The position numbers and the translations under genes are program-made. A DNA stretch of 64,000 bases, from positions 1 to 64,000 of the forward strand of contig NZ_KB899336.1 in NCBI RefSeq assembly GCF_000378165.1, written 5' to 3'. The DNA is from Saccharibacter floricola DSM 15669 (lineage in GTDB: Bacteria > Pseudomonadota > Alphaproteobacteria > Acetobacterales > Acetobacteraceae). Position 1 is the stretch's first letter; every line of letters begins with the position of its first letter. Shown one piece after another: positions 55,409 to 64,000 of this stretch. The notes beneath the pieces were generated by a model. The model made no database searches. It was not told where the DNA came from and saw nothing but the letters and a program-made list of their open reading frames with translations.

Positions 55409-57544
55409 TTATTCTTCCCGAGCGAGCGGTATCATCGGCACACCATTGGACCCAACAGGCGGCACCCATGGCCGCTCTCCTCGCGCGCTGCGATCAGATA
55501 CAACAGATAAGCCTCCATGAGCGGCCCGATACACCGCCCATGCGCCGTTATCATAAACAAAGTCACGGTCTAAAACGGGAACAGACGGGCACAGCCTCTG
55601 CCCATCAGAGCGACTTACCACGAGGGCGACATCAGCGCATAACACCCCGCCCCCAACGGCTGTTGCGCCCTCATAACGTGGGCGCATATCCAACAAGACG
55701 ACCCGCCCGGCGACCATCACACGACACAAAGAATGCTGACATGTCGTCGGGAAAGGATGCGCCTCAATGCCCACATCATGCTGCCATGTTGTACGCAAAA
55801 AGGGATTGGCCGTCGGCGGATCCATCATCCATCCATGCTCGGTACGGATCGCAAGCGTCTGACCATCAGGGGCCATCAGCATCACAGGCCGTGGCACCAT
55901 CCACGCAGACGCAACACCCAACGCCAACACGAAAATACCGAGGAAACGGGCTCTCCCGCGCCAAAGGCACAAAACCGAAAGCCCGACCATCTCAAGCAAA
56001 AGCCCCCAATTCGGCCATGACGGGACAGGCACACTCGCCCCCGGCATATGGGCCATCACATAGGCTAAGAAACGCACACCCTCAACGCCCCATCCCATCA
56101 GATGCAGCGCAGGCCCCGCCCAGCCAAACGGGAGCAGCAACAGAACCACCACACCCCACGGCATAATCCATACCGCCATGAGAGGAACAGCTACCATATT
56201 CGCTACAACGAACCACGGTTGAAACGCTCCAAAATGGGCCATACTGACCGGTACCGTCGCACAACCTGCAAAGATAGACGTGAGCGCCAACATTCCTATC
56301 GGCACCCCGCAACGCGCCCAAAACCAAGAACGCTGCCTGAGCTTTGCTAAAGGTTCCCGCAGCTCATCATAACCCGCAATCAAGGCCATCACGGCCGCCA
56401 TCGACATTTGAAATGATACATCCCACACGATCGCTGGATGAACCGTCTCCAACCCTATCGCCACGAGAGCCAAAGCCCTCAGGGAGAGAATGCGACGGCC
56501 CAACTGAAAAGCGAGCGCGCCATAAAAAGCCATCGCCAACGCACGTAGGCCCGGTATATGACAACCAGTCAGCACGATATAAACTACGCCCACCGCTAAG
56601 GCGGCCCCTAAGGCAATTTCTCGACAAGGCCAGAATAAGGCCGCATGTTCAGAACGCAGCAAGAGCATACGCACAGACGCAAAACATAACGCGATGACCA
56701 AACCCAGATGGAGACCCGCCACCGCCAACAGATGCGCTAAACCACTCGCCGCAAAGTCTTGCCGTGTTTGAGGCGCCACGGCCCCGGTTTCCCCAGCCAA
56801 AACGGCGGCAATCATCGCCCCATTCTGATTAGGAAGAACAGCCATAATCCGCGCTTCTACCGCTTCTCGCCAACGATTCAGCGTGTACTGGGATGAATGA
56901 AAGAGAATCACGGGTGCTGACAAAGAAGAACCACTCCCTGCCAAACCTGAGAACCAGTCTTCCCGCTGCATATCCCGCCCGTAAGGCCATACCGGCGCAG
57001 GCGGTGTGTGGAAAAGCACCCGAAGACGCACATGATCCCCCGTTGAAGGGAACGATGTTTCATCTTGTTTCAACGTCACACGCACAGCCCGTTGTAACGG
57101 AGGCTGCCCCTCATACCACGGGCTTTCAAAACGAACCCGCTGAAGGACGAGACGCACCCGGTCACCCCGCCCATCTCGTGCAGGGACGTGACTGACCTGC
57201 GCCACGTCACCTTCTGTCCAGACAGCATAAAGAGGGAGCTCAGGCATCTGTGGCTGATGATGCGCTTGGATCATGGCTAACACAAAACCCATGCTGACAC
57301 TCAGTAGCGCCGCACCACCAGCCCGCATCGTCAGGCCCCAGAGCGGGTAACGCGACGCGCCTATACTGATCAGAGCACCACACAAGCCGAGCACAACCAC
57401 CACGACGCACCAAAACCCCGACGGCTCGTGAAGACGGGTAAAATAAGCACTGATGCCAAGTGCCATCCCGAGCGGGAACCAGCATAAAAGCCGCCGCCCT
57501 TGCCGCGCCAAAGCGGTCTCACCCCATTGGCGCCATCTTTCCAT
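55409..57544 (-). CDS. comEC: ComEC/Rec2 family DNA-uptake channel
   Basis: 711 residues. Inner-membrane channel for single-stranded DNA during natural transformation. An N-terminal DUF4131/OB-type periplasmic domain (about 60-200) is followed by the Competence domain with about eight membrane segments and the conserved AVAGLHLGLVIAL block (about 265-277). The C-terminal 180 residues sit where the metallo-beta-lactamase-like domain belongs, but no HxHxDH motif is present, so this nuclease-like part is degenerate, as in many alphaproteobacteria. With dprA at the window's right end it suggests capacity for transformation. Confidence 0.9.
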   Translation of the reverse strand: MERWRQWGETALARQGRRLLCWFPLGMALGISAYFTRLHEPSGFWCVVVVVLGLCGALISIGASRYPLWGLTMRAGGAALLSVSMGFVLAMIQAHHQPQMPELPLYAVWTEGDVAQVSHVPARDGRGDRVRLVLQRVRFESPWYEGQPPLQRAVRVTLKQDETSFPSTGDHVRLRVLFHTPPAPVWPYGRDMQREDWFSGLAGSGSSLSAPVILFHSSQYTLNRWREAVEARIMAVLPNQNGAMIAAVLAGETGAVAPQTRQDFAASGLAHLLAVAGLHLGLVIALCFASVRMLLLRSEHAALFWPCREIALGAALAVGVVYIVLTGCHIPGLRALAMAFYGALAFQLGRRILSLRALALVAIGLETVHPAIVWDVSFQMSMAAVMALIAGYDELREPLAKLRQRSWFWARCGVPIGMLALTSIFAGCATVPVSMAHFGAFQPWFVVANMVAVPLMAVWIMPWGVVVLLLLPFGWAGPALHLMGWGVEGVRFLAYVMAHMPGASVPVPSWPNWGLLLEMVGLSVLCLWRGRARFLGIFVLALGVASAWMVPRPVMLMAPDGQTLAIRTEHGWMMDPPTANPFLRTTWQHDVGIEAHPFPTTCQHSLCRVMVAGRVVLLDMRPRYEGATAVGGGVLCADVALVVSRSDGQRLCPSVPVLDRDFVYDNGAWAVYRAAHGGLSVVSDRSARGERPWVPPVGSNGVPMIPLAREE

Positions 57545-57866
57545 CAGCGCAGTATACGACCCATTATCATTCTATGTCTCATAGACACACCATCTCTCGC
57601 GACTACTGTACACGTAACGAGAAAATTCCCTACCGTGACGCTGTTTATTCTTGGAAGTTACTCATTAATCCCACATATCTCGTATCACGTCATCTTCCTC
57701 AACAACGCTTCCTTAATATGACACGGTCACACGACCTCTCTATCGCACTGTCATACACCCCCTCAAAAATAGATGACCTAGCTGGATAATCTATAGAGAT
57801 TACCTTAGACCTCTTAGGAGAGTTACAAGTTAATCATTCAGTAGAACGATATTGGGGAATCATTTG
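57545..57866. other. Intergenic region between comEC and the Sel1 gene
   Basis: No credible gene. It is richer in A and T than its surroundings. The inverted repeat TAATCT-ATAG-AGATTA at 57787-57802 lies 65 nt before the Sel1 gene start and could be an operator or part of its promoter region. Confidence 0.5.
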
Positions 57867-58790
57867 GTGAAACGGTCATTACTCGCGCTTCCTTTCATGA
57901 TCGCCCTAACGACCTCGGCAGCGATAAGCCAAAGCTCCCCTCATGACGATCGTCAAAAAATTGCACAGCTTCAAAGTGCTGCTGACCAAGGAGATGCAAG
58001 CGCTCAGTTTAATTTAGGGGGCATGTATCTCACTGGCCAAGGTGTCCCTCAAAATAAAACTAAAGCTGCTAAATGGTTCCAAAAAGCTGCTGACCAAGGA
58101 CATGCCATAGCTCAATTAACTTTGGGGATCATGTATGACACCGGCCAAGGCGTCCCTCAAAATAAAACTAAAGCTGCTGAATGGTTCCAAAAAGCTGCTG
58201 ACCAAGGACATGCAATAGCTCAATTAACTTTGGGGGCCATGTATGACACTGGCCAAGGCGTCCCTCAAAATAAAACTAAAGCTGCTGAATGGTTCCAAAA
58301 AGCTGCTGACCAAGGACATGCAATAGCTCAATTAACTTTGGGGGCCATGTATGACACTGGCCAAGGCGTCCCTCAAAATAAAACTAAAGCTGCCGAATGG
58401 TTCCAAAAAGCCGCCGACCAGGGCAATGCAATAGCTCAATTAAATTTAGGGGTCATGTATGACACCGGCCTAGGCGTCCCTCAAAATAAAACTAAAGCTG
58501 CTGAATGGTTCCAAAAAGCTGCTAGCCAAGGACACGCAAAAGCCCAGTTTCAATTAGGCTTCATGTACCACACCGGCCAAGGTGTCCCCAAAAACGATAC
58601 CAAAGCCGCTGAATGGTTCCAAAAAGCCGCCGACCAAGGAAATGCAATAGCTCAATTAAATTTGGGGGTCATGTATGACGCCGGCCTAGGCGTCCCTCAG
58701 AACAAAACCAAAGCTGTTGCATGGCTCCAAAAGGCTGCTGACCAAGGAGATAAAAACGCTCTGAAAGCTCTGCGAATTCTTTCTCGTTGA
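57867..58790 (+). CDS. Secreted Sel1-repeat protein
   Basis: 307 residues. A signal peptide (LLALPFMIALTTSAAIS) precedes seven full 36-residue Sel1-like repeats and one partial. The consensus is a helix pair with AAxQGxAxAQxxLGxMYxTGxGVPQNxTKAAxWF. Such solenoids mediate protein-protein contacts, often in the periplasm or at host interfaces. The GTG at 57867 has GGGGAA eight bases ahead and gives a clean signal peptide; a TTG five codons upstream is less likely. Repeats 3 and 4 differ by a single base in 108, and codon use is AT-richer than in neighbouring genes, so repeat expansion is recent. Confidence 0.88.
   Translation: MKRSLLALPFMIALTTSAAISQSSPHDDRQKIAQLQSAADQGDASAQFNLGGMYLTGQGVPQNKTKAAKWFQKAADQGHAIAQLTLGIMYDTGQGVPQNKTKAAEWFQKAADQGHAIAQLTLGAMYDTGQGVPQNKTKAAEWFQKAADQGHAIAQLTLGAMYDTGQGVPQNKTKAAEWFQKAADQGNAIAQLNLGVMYDTGLGVPQNKTKAAEWFQKAASQGHAKAQFQLGFMYHTGQGVPKNDTKAAEWFQKAADQGNAIAQLNLGVMYDAGLGVPQNKTKAVAWLQKAADQGDKNALKALRILSR
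57972..58727 (+). repeat. 108-bp tandem DNA repeats coding Sel1 units
   Basis: Seven in-phase 108-bp units start at 57972, 58080, 58188, 58296, 58404, 58512 and 58620. Units 2-4 are almost identical; units 3 and 4 differ at one position. Units 1, 6 and 7 are more diverged. Recombination between them could change copy number without a frameshift. Confidence 0.93.
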
Positions 58791-58910
58791 GCCTGTGCAT
58801 GGTTGAGCAGCAATAAGGCGCTTTCCATGGCTGTTGGCCTACACGACAAGCGCCCCTTCAACGCTGGCCTTGCCCCGTCACGTCACGTCGTTACCTTGGT
58901 CTCTGTCTCT

Positions 58911-58938
58911 CTGTGGCTTATGCGCCCTCTAGCCACAG
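58911..58938 (+). promoter_or_regulatory. Stem-loop in the gltX upstream region
   Basis: CTGTGGCT pairs perfectly with AGCCACAG (8 bp, 12-nt loop) in the 221-nt gap between the Sel1 gene and gltX. No T run follows. Two -10-like boxes lie downstream (TATAAG at 58965 and TATAAA at 58998). Confidence 0.4.
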
Positions 58939-59011
58939 ATACAGCCTTCCTCGTTGTTCCTTTTTATAAGACAATAGCGAGGACGTAACGAGCGTGCTAT
59001 AAAGCGTTTTT

Positions 59012-60412
59012 ATGAAGATCCGTACTCGCTTTGCCCCTTCGCCGACAGGTCTGCTCCATATCGGGAATGCCCGCGCGGCCCTGTTTAATTACCTCTATGC
59101 CCGCCATCATGGTGGCGAATTCCTCTTGCGCATTGAGGACACAGACCGCGAACGGTCCACACAACAAGCCGTTGATGTCCTGTTCGACGGTCTCAAATGG
59201 ATGGGCCTTGATTGGGACGGCGAACCCGTTTTTCAGTCCACACGTCAAGGGCGTCATGCTGAGGTCGTTCAGCAACTGCTCCAAAAAGGCCAGGCCTATC
59301 GATGCTACTGCACAGCTGAAGAGCTGACCGCTATGCGTGAAAAGGCGCGTGCTGAAAAGCGCCCACCCCGTTATGATGGCACGTGGCGTGATCGTGATCC
59401 GTCTGAAGCCCCCGAAGGGGCGCCTTTCACCGTTCGTCTCAAAGCACCTAAAGACGGTGAAACGATTATTCATGACCATGTTCAGGGCGATGTGCGCGTT
59501 GCCAATTCGGAAATGGATGATCTCATCATTCTCCGCTCCGATGGCACGCCGACCTACTTGCTCGCTGTGGTGGTCGATGACCATGATATGGAGATTAGCC
59601 ATGTCATGCGCGGTGATGACCACCTCACCAACACCTTCCGCCAAGCAATGATCTACCGCGCAATGGGCTGGGATCTTCCCGAATTTGCCCATCTTCCCCT
59701 CATTCACGGGCCTGATGGTGCCAAGCTTTCCAAACGTCACGGCGCTCAATCAGTGGTGGATTTCCGTGAGGAAGGCTTCCTACCAGAAGCACTCAATAAT
59801 TACCTGCTCCGCCTCGGCTGGGGACATGGGGACGAGGAAGTTCTGTCCCGCGAAGAACAGATTAAACTCTTCGACTTTGATGGGATTGGCCGCTCACCAT
59901 CACGGATGGATTACGTCAAGCTCAACCATCTCAACGGCATCTGGCTCCGCCGTGCTGATGATGCCCGGTTGACCGACCTTGTCCTAGAGCGCCTCGCTCA
60001 ACGTGATGATCTTGAGCTCAATGACGCCGTACGGGCTCGTGTGGCCGCTCTGATGCCTGGGCTTAAAGAACGTGCGAAGAACATGGTTGAGCTGGCCAAT
60101 AATGCGGCTTTTGCAGGCCTTCGCCTTCCACTCACCTTCACACCAAAAGCCCAAAAGCTCCTTGGTGAAGACGGGCAAGCGGTGCTTAAAGGTATGGAAG
60201 AACGTCTTGGTGCTCTTGAATCCTTCACTCCAGAAGCGATCGACAGCACTTTGCGGGCCTATGCACAGGAGCACGAGCTGAAACTCGGAGCCGTTGCTCA
60301 GCCACTACGCGCTGCGATGACCGGCACCACGACCTCACCAGGGATTGACCTCACCTTGGCTGCTTTAGGTAAGGATGAAGTTCTTGCCCGTATTCGGAGT
60401 GCTCTAACGTGA
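59012..60412 (+). CDS. gltX: Glutamyl-tRNA synthetase
   Basis: 466 residues, class Ic aminoacyl-tRNA synthetase. The HIGH-type motif is in [20 protein letters not shown] and the KMSKS-type motif is KLSKRHGA. The rest of the catalytic core ([35 protein letters not shown], shown in part) and the helical anticodon domain are present. Many alphaproteobacteria lack GlnRS and use GluRS plus GatCAB; whether a second gltX exists is not visible here. No Shine-Dalgarno before the ATG; TATAAA at 58998-59003 lies eight bases ahead. Its stop overlaps the pyrB start (GTGA). Confidence 0.96.
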   Translation: MKIRTRFAPSPTGLLHIGNARAALFNYLYARHHGGEFLLRIEDTDRERSTQQAVDVLFDGLKWMGLDWDGEPVFQSTRQGRHAEVVQQLLQKGQAYRCYCTAEELTAMREKARAEKRPPRYDGTWRDRDPSEAPEGAPFTVRLKAPKDGETIIHDHVQGDVRVANSEMDDLIILRSDGTPTYLLAVVVDDHDMEISHVMRGDDHLTNTFRQAMIYRAMGWDLPEFAHLPLIHGPDGAKLSKRHGAQSVVDFREEGFLPEALNNYLLRLGWGHGDEEVLSREEQIKLFDFDGIGRSPSRMDYVKLNHLNGIWLRRADDARLTDLVLERLAQRDDLELNDAVRARVAALMPGLKERAKNMVELANNAAFAGLRLPLTFTPKAQKLLGEDGQAVLKGMEERLGALESFTPEAIDSTLRAYAQEHELKLGAVAQPLRAAMTGTTTSPGIDLTLAALGKDEVLARIRSALT

Positions 60413-61350
60413 GGACCGTACGACGCCATAACGCCCATCTCCTCGGTATTGAGGGGATGGATGCCAGCGACATCACCCCTTTTTTAGACCTCGCTGAAAG
60501 CTACGCCTTACTCAGCCGCTCACGGACAGCGCCGCGCGATGTTCTGCAAGGGCGCACGGTGATTAATCTGTTTTTTGAAAACAGCACCCGCACTCGCACA
60601 AGCTTTGAGCTTGCTGGGAAACGTCTTGGCGCTGATGTGGTTAATATGTCTGTTGCCACAAGCTCCGTTAGCAAGGGCGAAACCCTGCTTGATACAGCGT
60701 CAACGCTCAATGCCATGCATTGTGACCTCTTGGTCGTTCGTCATGACCAATCAGGGGCACCTGCGCTTCTCTCCCAGAAGGTCGAGGCCAGCGTGGTCAA
60801 TGCTGGCGATGGCATGCACGAGCATCCCACACAAGCCCTGTTGGATGCTTTGACGATTCGCCGTCATTTTGGCCGCCTTGACGGGCTCACCATCGCTATT
60901 TGTGGGGATGTCGCGCATAGCCGCGTCGTACGCTCAAACATTCACCTTCTACGTGCTATGGGCAGCAACATTCGCCTCGCAGGGCCGCCAACGCTTCTCC
61001 CCTCTGCGTTGGGTGAGCTTGATGGTGTGACCCTCTATCACGATATGGACGAAGCCCTCACAGGGGTGGACGTCGCGATGTGCCTCCGTGTCCAGCGCGA
61101 GCGTATGGGAGGTGGCCTTGTGCCCAGCGCACGAGAATATTTTGCCCTCTTCGGTCTGGATCGCCGCCGCCTCGGGCTTGCTCAACCAAACGCATTGGTG
61201 ATGCACCCAGGGCCGATGAATCGTGGGATTGAGATCGCCTCTGACGTGGCTGATTCGCCACAAAGTGTCATTTCTGAACAGGTCGAAATGGGTGTTGCCG
61301 TACGCATGGCCGTACTCGACCGTCTTTCACGGATGCAAACCCCCTCATGA
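60409..61350 (+). CDS. pyrB: Aspartate carbamoyltransferase catalytic subunit
   Basis: 313 residues. Condenses carbamoyl phosphate and aspartate in pyrimidine synthesis. Carbamoyl-phosphate motif [20 protein letters not shown] (about 54-73), then [18 protein letters not shown] and the closing [21 protein letters not shown] start that overlaps the gltX stop by four bases. The partner gene downstream encodes a dihydroorotase homologue that lacks key metal ligands; in several bacteria such proteins are needed to assemble a dodecameric ATCase. No pyrI regulatory chain is present. Confidence 0.96.
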   Translation: MRTVRRHNAHLLGIEGMDASDITPFLDLAESYALLSRSRTAPRDVLQGRTVINLFFENSTRTRTSFELAGKRLGADVVNMSVATSSVSKGETLLDTASTLNAMHCDLLVVRHDQSGAPALLSQKVEASVVNAGDGMHEHPTQALLDALTIRRHFGRLDGLTIAICGDVAHSRVVRSNIHLLRAMGSNIRLAGPPTLLPSALGELDGVTLYHDMDEALTGVDVAMCLRVQRERMGGGLVPSAREYFALFGLDRRRLGLAQPNALVMHPGPMNRGIEIASDVADSPQSVISEQVEMGVAVRMAVLDRLSRMQTPS

Positions 61351-62636
61351 CAAGTCTTGTCTTTGAAAATGTCCGCCTGATTGATCCTGCTTCTGGGCGT
61401 GATTCCCTTGGCCGCCTTGTGGTGGAAAATGGCGTAATCGTCGGCCATGATAGCCACGAGGCCCCCAAAGGGGCCCGCGTGATTGACGGTAAAGGCGCTG
61501 TGTTATGCCCAGGCCTCGTTGATATGCGCGTTACCCTTGGTGAACCTGGGTCAGAATATCGTGAGACAATCCAATCTGGCGCGGAAGCAGCCGTCGCTGG
61601 AGGCATCACCTCCCTCGCCGTTCTGCCCGATACCGACCCGTCGATTGATACACCGTCACTCGTCCATCATATCCGCAGACGTGGGGAAGAAACGGGCATG
61701 GTAGCCCTTCATCCCTACGGGGCGCTCACACGCGGCTGTGAAGGCAAGGAAATGGCGGAGTTTGGCTTGCTCAAACAAGCAGGAGCCATTGCCTTTACCG
61801 ATGGGGCTCGTGCCTTGGGCAATGCCAAGCAAATGCGCAATATTTTAGCGTATTCGCGCTTTTTAGATGCCCTCATCGTGCTTCACCCAGAGGAACCCTC
61901 CTTAGCGCGTGGAGGATGTGCGACAGGGAGCGCTTTAGCCGTTCGTCTTGGGCTGCCACAAATCCCCGCAGCAGCAGAGGCGATGATGGTCACCCGTGAC
62001 CTCCGACTCGCTGAAATGACCGGTGCACGCGTGCATTTTGCTCATGTCTCGACGGGAGAAGCCCTAGAGCTTATCCGTCAGGCCAAAGCGCGCAATGTTC
62101 GTGTCACGTGCGACACCGCGCCGCCTTACTTTGCCATGACGGAAGAAGATATTGGCGATTTCCGTACCTATGCCAAATTCTCCCCGCCGTTGCGCCAAGA
62201 GCAAGACCGTCAGGCTGTGTTTGATGCACTCGCTGATGGCACGATTGACGTCGTGGCATCTGACCATATGCCAGCCGATGCTGATGATAAGCGTCTTCCC
62301 TTTGCTCATGCACGCGCCGGTGGGACGGGCATGACAACTCTGCTAGGGGTAACGCTCTCATCCGGTCTGCCTATTATGGACGCCCTGCGCCTGCTCACGA
62401 GTGCTCCTGCGCGCCTCCTCGGCCTTGAAGCCGGCACGCTGGCTGTTGGTCGTGACGCTGACCTCTGCCTCTTTGATCCCAATGAAACCTGGACTGTCAC
62501 CGCAGGCTCTATGCCAGGCTGTGCACAAAACACCCCATTTGATGGGCGTGAGCTCAAAGGGCACGTCTTGCGAACCTTCCGTCGTGGGCAAGAAGTCTAT
62601 ACCACGCCTTCCCTCGCCCAAGGGAAGACGGCATGA
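61347..62636 (+). CDS. pyrC: Dihydroorotase homologue, probably non-catalytic (pseudo-DHOase)
   Basis: 429 residues with the amidohydrolase TIM barrel of type I dihydroorotases. The first metal site, normally DxHxHxREPG, reads [10 protein letters not shown] (residues 59-68), so both His ligands are replaced by Arg and Thr. HFAHVST and ASDHMPA remain, but the substrate-binding region is also altered ([18 protein letters not shown]). This matches the inactive PyrC' type that serves as a structural partner of aspartate carbamoyltransferase, as in Pseudomonas. It overlaps pyrB (ATGA) and plsY (ATGA). A catalytic dihydroorotase must then be encoded elsewhere. Family certain, inactivity inferred. 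Confidence 0.92.
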   Translation: MTSLVFENVRLIDPASGRDSLGRLVVENGVIVGHDSHEAPKGARVIDGKGAVLCPGLVDMRVTLGEPGSEYRETIQSGAEAAVAGGITSLAVLPDTDPSIDTPSLVHHIRRRGEETGMVALHPYGALTRGCEGKEMAEFGLLKQAGAIAFTDGARALGNAKQMRNILAYSRFLDALIVLHPEEPSLARGGCATGSALAVRLGLPQIPAAAEAMMVTRDLRLAEMTGARVHFAHVSTGEALELIRQAKARNVRVTCDTAPPYFAMTEEDIGDFRTYAKFSPPLRQEQDRQAVFDALADGTIDVVASDHMPADADDKRLPFAHARAGGTGMTTLLGVTLSSGLPIMDALRLLTSAPARLLGLEAGTLAVGRDADLCLFDPNETWTVTAGSMPGCAQNTPFDGRELKGHVLRTFRRGQEVYTTPSLAQGKTA

Positions 62637-63289
62637 CGTTGACCTCTCTTCAACAATGGCTGTTTCATCCACCTCTGGTGCTGATCATCGCCATCGCCGC
62701 TTATGGGCTTGGCAGTATTCCCTTTGGGGTGCTGCTCACAGCCCTTTCGGGAGAAGGGGATATTCGCCGTATTGGTTCTGGCAATATTGGCGCAACGAAT
62801 GTTTTGCGGACAGGCCGTAAGGGCATCGCCGCTGCCACCCTATTTCTAGACGCCCTAAAAGGGCTTGTTGCTGTTCTGCTGGCAGAAGCACTCTGTGCTC
62901 AAGGAACGCAGCTCGCCATGGGTGTTGCAGCCGTCGCCGCCTTGGTCGGTCATTGCTTCCCTCTTTGGCTCGGCTTCAAGGGCGGCAAGGGAGTCGCTAC
63001 GGGAATTGGTATTTTCTGGGCGCTCTGCTGGCCTGTTGGCCTCATCAGCACGCTGCTCTGGCTGTTTGGTGTGCTTTTCAGCCGTATTTCATCAGTAGGA
63101 GCATTGCTCGCTTTTATCGCAGCCCCACTCCTCATGCCAGCTTTGAGTATGCAGCCCGTCTCATCGCCTCTTCCCCTTGCGGTAGACCTCATGTCCTTGT
63201 TGGTTCTACTGAGACATTTCGGCAATATTGTGCGCCTCCTCCAAGGTGTTGAACCTCGTGTGGGCTCATCAAAAACTCCAAAGGAATAA
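62633..63289 (+). CDS. plsY: Acyl-phosphate:glycerol-3-phosphate acyltransferase PlsY
   Basis: 218 residues, inner membrane. Transfers an acyl group from acyl phosphate to glycerol-3-phosphate, the first acylation of phospholipid synthesis. Three conserved cytosolic motifs: YGLGSIPFG with RRIGSGNIGATNVLRTGRKG, and VGHCFPLWLGFKGGKGVATG, plus a later HFGNIVRLLQG. Five membrane segments are predicted. The ATG overlaps the stop of the pyrC-type gene (ATGA), so gltX-pyrB-pyrC-plsY form one coupled unit. Confidence 0.95.
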   Translation: MTLTSLQQWLFHPPLVLIIAIAAYGLGSIPFGVLLTALSGEGDIRRIGSGNIGATNVLRTGRKGIAAATLFLDALKGLVAVLLAEALCAQGTQLAMGVAAVAALVGHCFPLWLGFKGGKGVATGIGIFWALCWPVGLISTLLWLFGVLFSRISSVGALLAFIAAPLLMPALSMQPVSSPLPLAVDLMSLLVLLRHFGNIVRLLQGVEPRVGSSKTPKE

Positions 63290-63318
63290 CCCTTTTCCTT
63301 AACGATAACGGGACTGCT

Positions 63319-64000
63319 ATGACCCCCTCTGATCTGCCTTCTGCCTCATCTTCCACAGGCTCTGCTGAACGAGTCGCGATGATCAGATTGGCACGAACGG
63401 CGGGGATTGGCCCGGTTAATTTCTCAAGGCTTTTAGCAACCTACGGCACTGCCCTTCGCACATTAGAGGCCCTCCCTCACCGCGTTCAGCGCACAGGGCG
63501 CCCCATGCCCGACATTCCCACCATCAGCGAAATTGAGGACGAAATCGCCCGCCTCGCCCAGCAAGGGGCGCGTCACCTCCTACGCTCTGACCCGGACTAT
63601 CCTCTGCTACTCACCCATGTGCCAGACGCGCCTCCTCTGCTTTTTGCCCGTGGTCATATTGACCGTTTATCACTAAGTTCTGTAGGGATCGTTGGGGCAC
63701 GCAATGCCTCCACAGCGGGCTTAAGACTGGCAGAAAGTATCGCAGCAGAGCTCGCCGCTGATAACCTCTGCATTGTGTCAGGTCTTGCACGCGGAATTGA
63801 TGCAGCTGCTCATCAAGGCGCCCTCCATCGCGGCTTAACAGTAGCCGCTATTGCCGGCGGGTTAGACTGCCCCTATCCGCCTGAACATGCCAAGCTCCAC
63901 CACGACATTGCTGAACGTGGCTGCCTGATCACCGAAGCTCCGCCGGGCACGATGCCACAAGCACGACATTTCCCACGGCGGAACCGTCTCATTGCCGGGC
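63319..64000 (+). CDS. dprA: DNA-processing protein DprA (3' end outside window)
   Basis: The frame opens at ATG 63319 and is still open at the last base (about 227 codons seen). A Ser-rich start leads into a helical SAM-like part (MIRLARTAGIGPVNFSRLLA), then the Rossmann core: SVGIVGARNAS, GLARGIDAAAHQGAL, AAIAGGLDCPYPPEH and the RNRLIAG block at the edge. DprA protects incoming single-stranded DNA and loads RecA during transformation. It follows plsY by 29 nt. Together with comEC it forms the visible part of a competence apparatus. Confidence 0.94.
   Translation, partial: MTPSDLPSASSSTGSAERVAMIRLARTAGIGPVNFSRLLATYGTALRTLEALPHRVQRTGRPMPDIPTISEIEDEIARLAQQGARHLLRSDPDYPLLLTHVPDAPPLLFARGHIDRLSLSSVGIVGARNASTAGLRLAESIAAELAADNLCIVSGLARGIDAAAHQGALHRGLTVAAIAGGLDCPYPPEHAKLHHDIAERGCLITEAPPGTMPQARHFPRRNRLIAG

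Noticed and set aside
58803-58988. A 61-codon plus-strand ORF between the Sel1 gene and gltX
   Set aside because: No recognisable domain, poor start context and it spans the stem-loop at 58911-58938. Treated as non-coding.

Overview
The window is a gene-dense piece of chromosome from an alphaproteobacterium, most likely an acetic acid bacterium (Acetobacteraceae). The evidence is a C4-pathway 5-aminolevulinate synthase, a YlxR protein fused to an L7Ae-like domain, a speF-type leader RNA in front of an ornithine decarboxylase, a Gluconobacter-like aldo/keto reductase, and the order comEC / gltX-pyrB-pyrC-plsY-dprA. I cannot fix the genus from sequence alone. I see no rRNA, tRNA, CRISPR array, prophage or insertion sequence.

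Layout. 1-95 is a perfect 9-bp tandem repeat cut by the window edge. 227-2678 (minus) holds purF, cvpA and a small conserved-looking gene. 2937-5383 (plus) is a secreted protein of unknown function coupled to a two-partner-secretion (FhaC/ShlB type) outer-membrane transporter. 5414-12545 holds hemA, an organic-acid MFS permease with an FAH-family hydrolase, a COG2509 flavoprotein with a UPF0114 membrane protein, and a periplasmic alginate-lyase-like protein. 12671-19295 is rich in ion and metal handling: two CDF metal exporters, a CLC chloride/proton protein, an SPFH (stomatin-like) protein, and a WD40 protein coupled to a COG0523 (CobW-like) GTPase. 19459-28846 carries an aldo/keto reductase, a DUF2272 lipoprotein, a rhodanese, a cysteine synthase, rsmB, yggS, kup, hemW and a DUF1489 protein. 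28930-30357 is a nitronate-monooxygenase-like flavoprotein.

30432-40135 (minus) is the conserved transcription/translation cluster rimP-nusA-ylxR-infB-rbfA-truB-rpsO-pnp. A strong minus-strand intrinsic terminator lies directly in front of rimP, with a possible leader ORF that ends in its loop. Divergent from it (40384-42598) is a pair that I cannot match to a known system: a membrane-anchored ClpB-D2-like AAA+ protein with altered Walker B, sensor-1 and pore motifs, plus a single-pass membrane protein. Next come an amino-acid ABC transporter whose binding protein and permease are fused, ccmAB, and aroQ-accB-accC.

48730-54576 holds an RlpA-like protein with a promoter that predicts a leaderless mRNA, a BrkB/YihY protein, a structured speF-type leader ending in an intrinsic terminator before ornithine decarboxylase, an LpxO/AspH-type hydroxylase and an ABC exporter. 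The right end has nth, comEC, a Sel1-repeat protein whose 108-bp DNA repeats are nearly identical, and the tightly overlapping gltX-pyrB-pyrC-plsY group followed by dprA, which runs off the window. The pyrC product lacks the metal-binding HxH pair and looks like a structural pseudo-dihydroorotase that partners aspartate carbamoyltransferase.

Adjacent same-strand genes are often joined by 1-4 nt start/stop overlaps (ATGA, GTGA, TTGA, TGATG), so translational coupling is the rule here. GTG and TTG starts are common.
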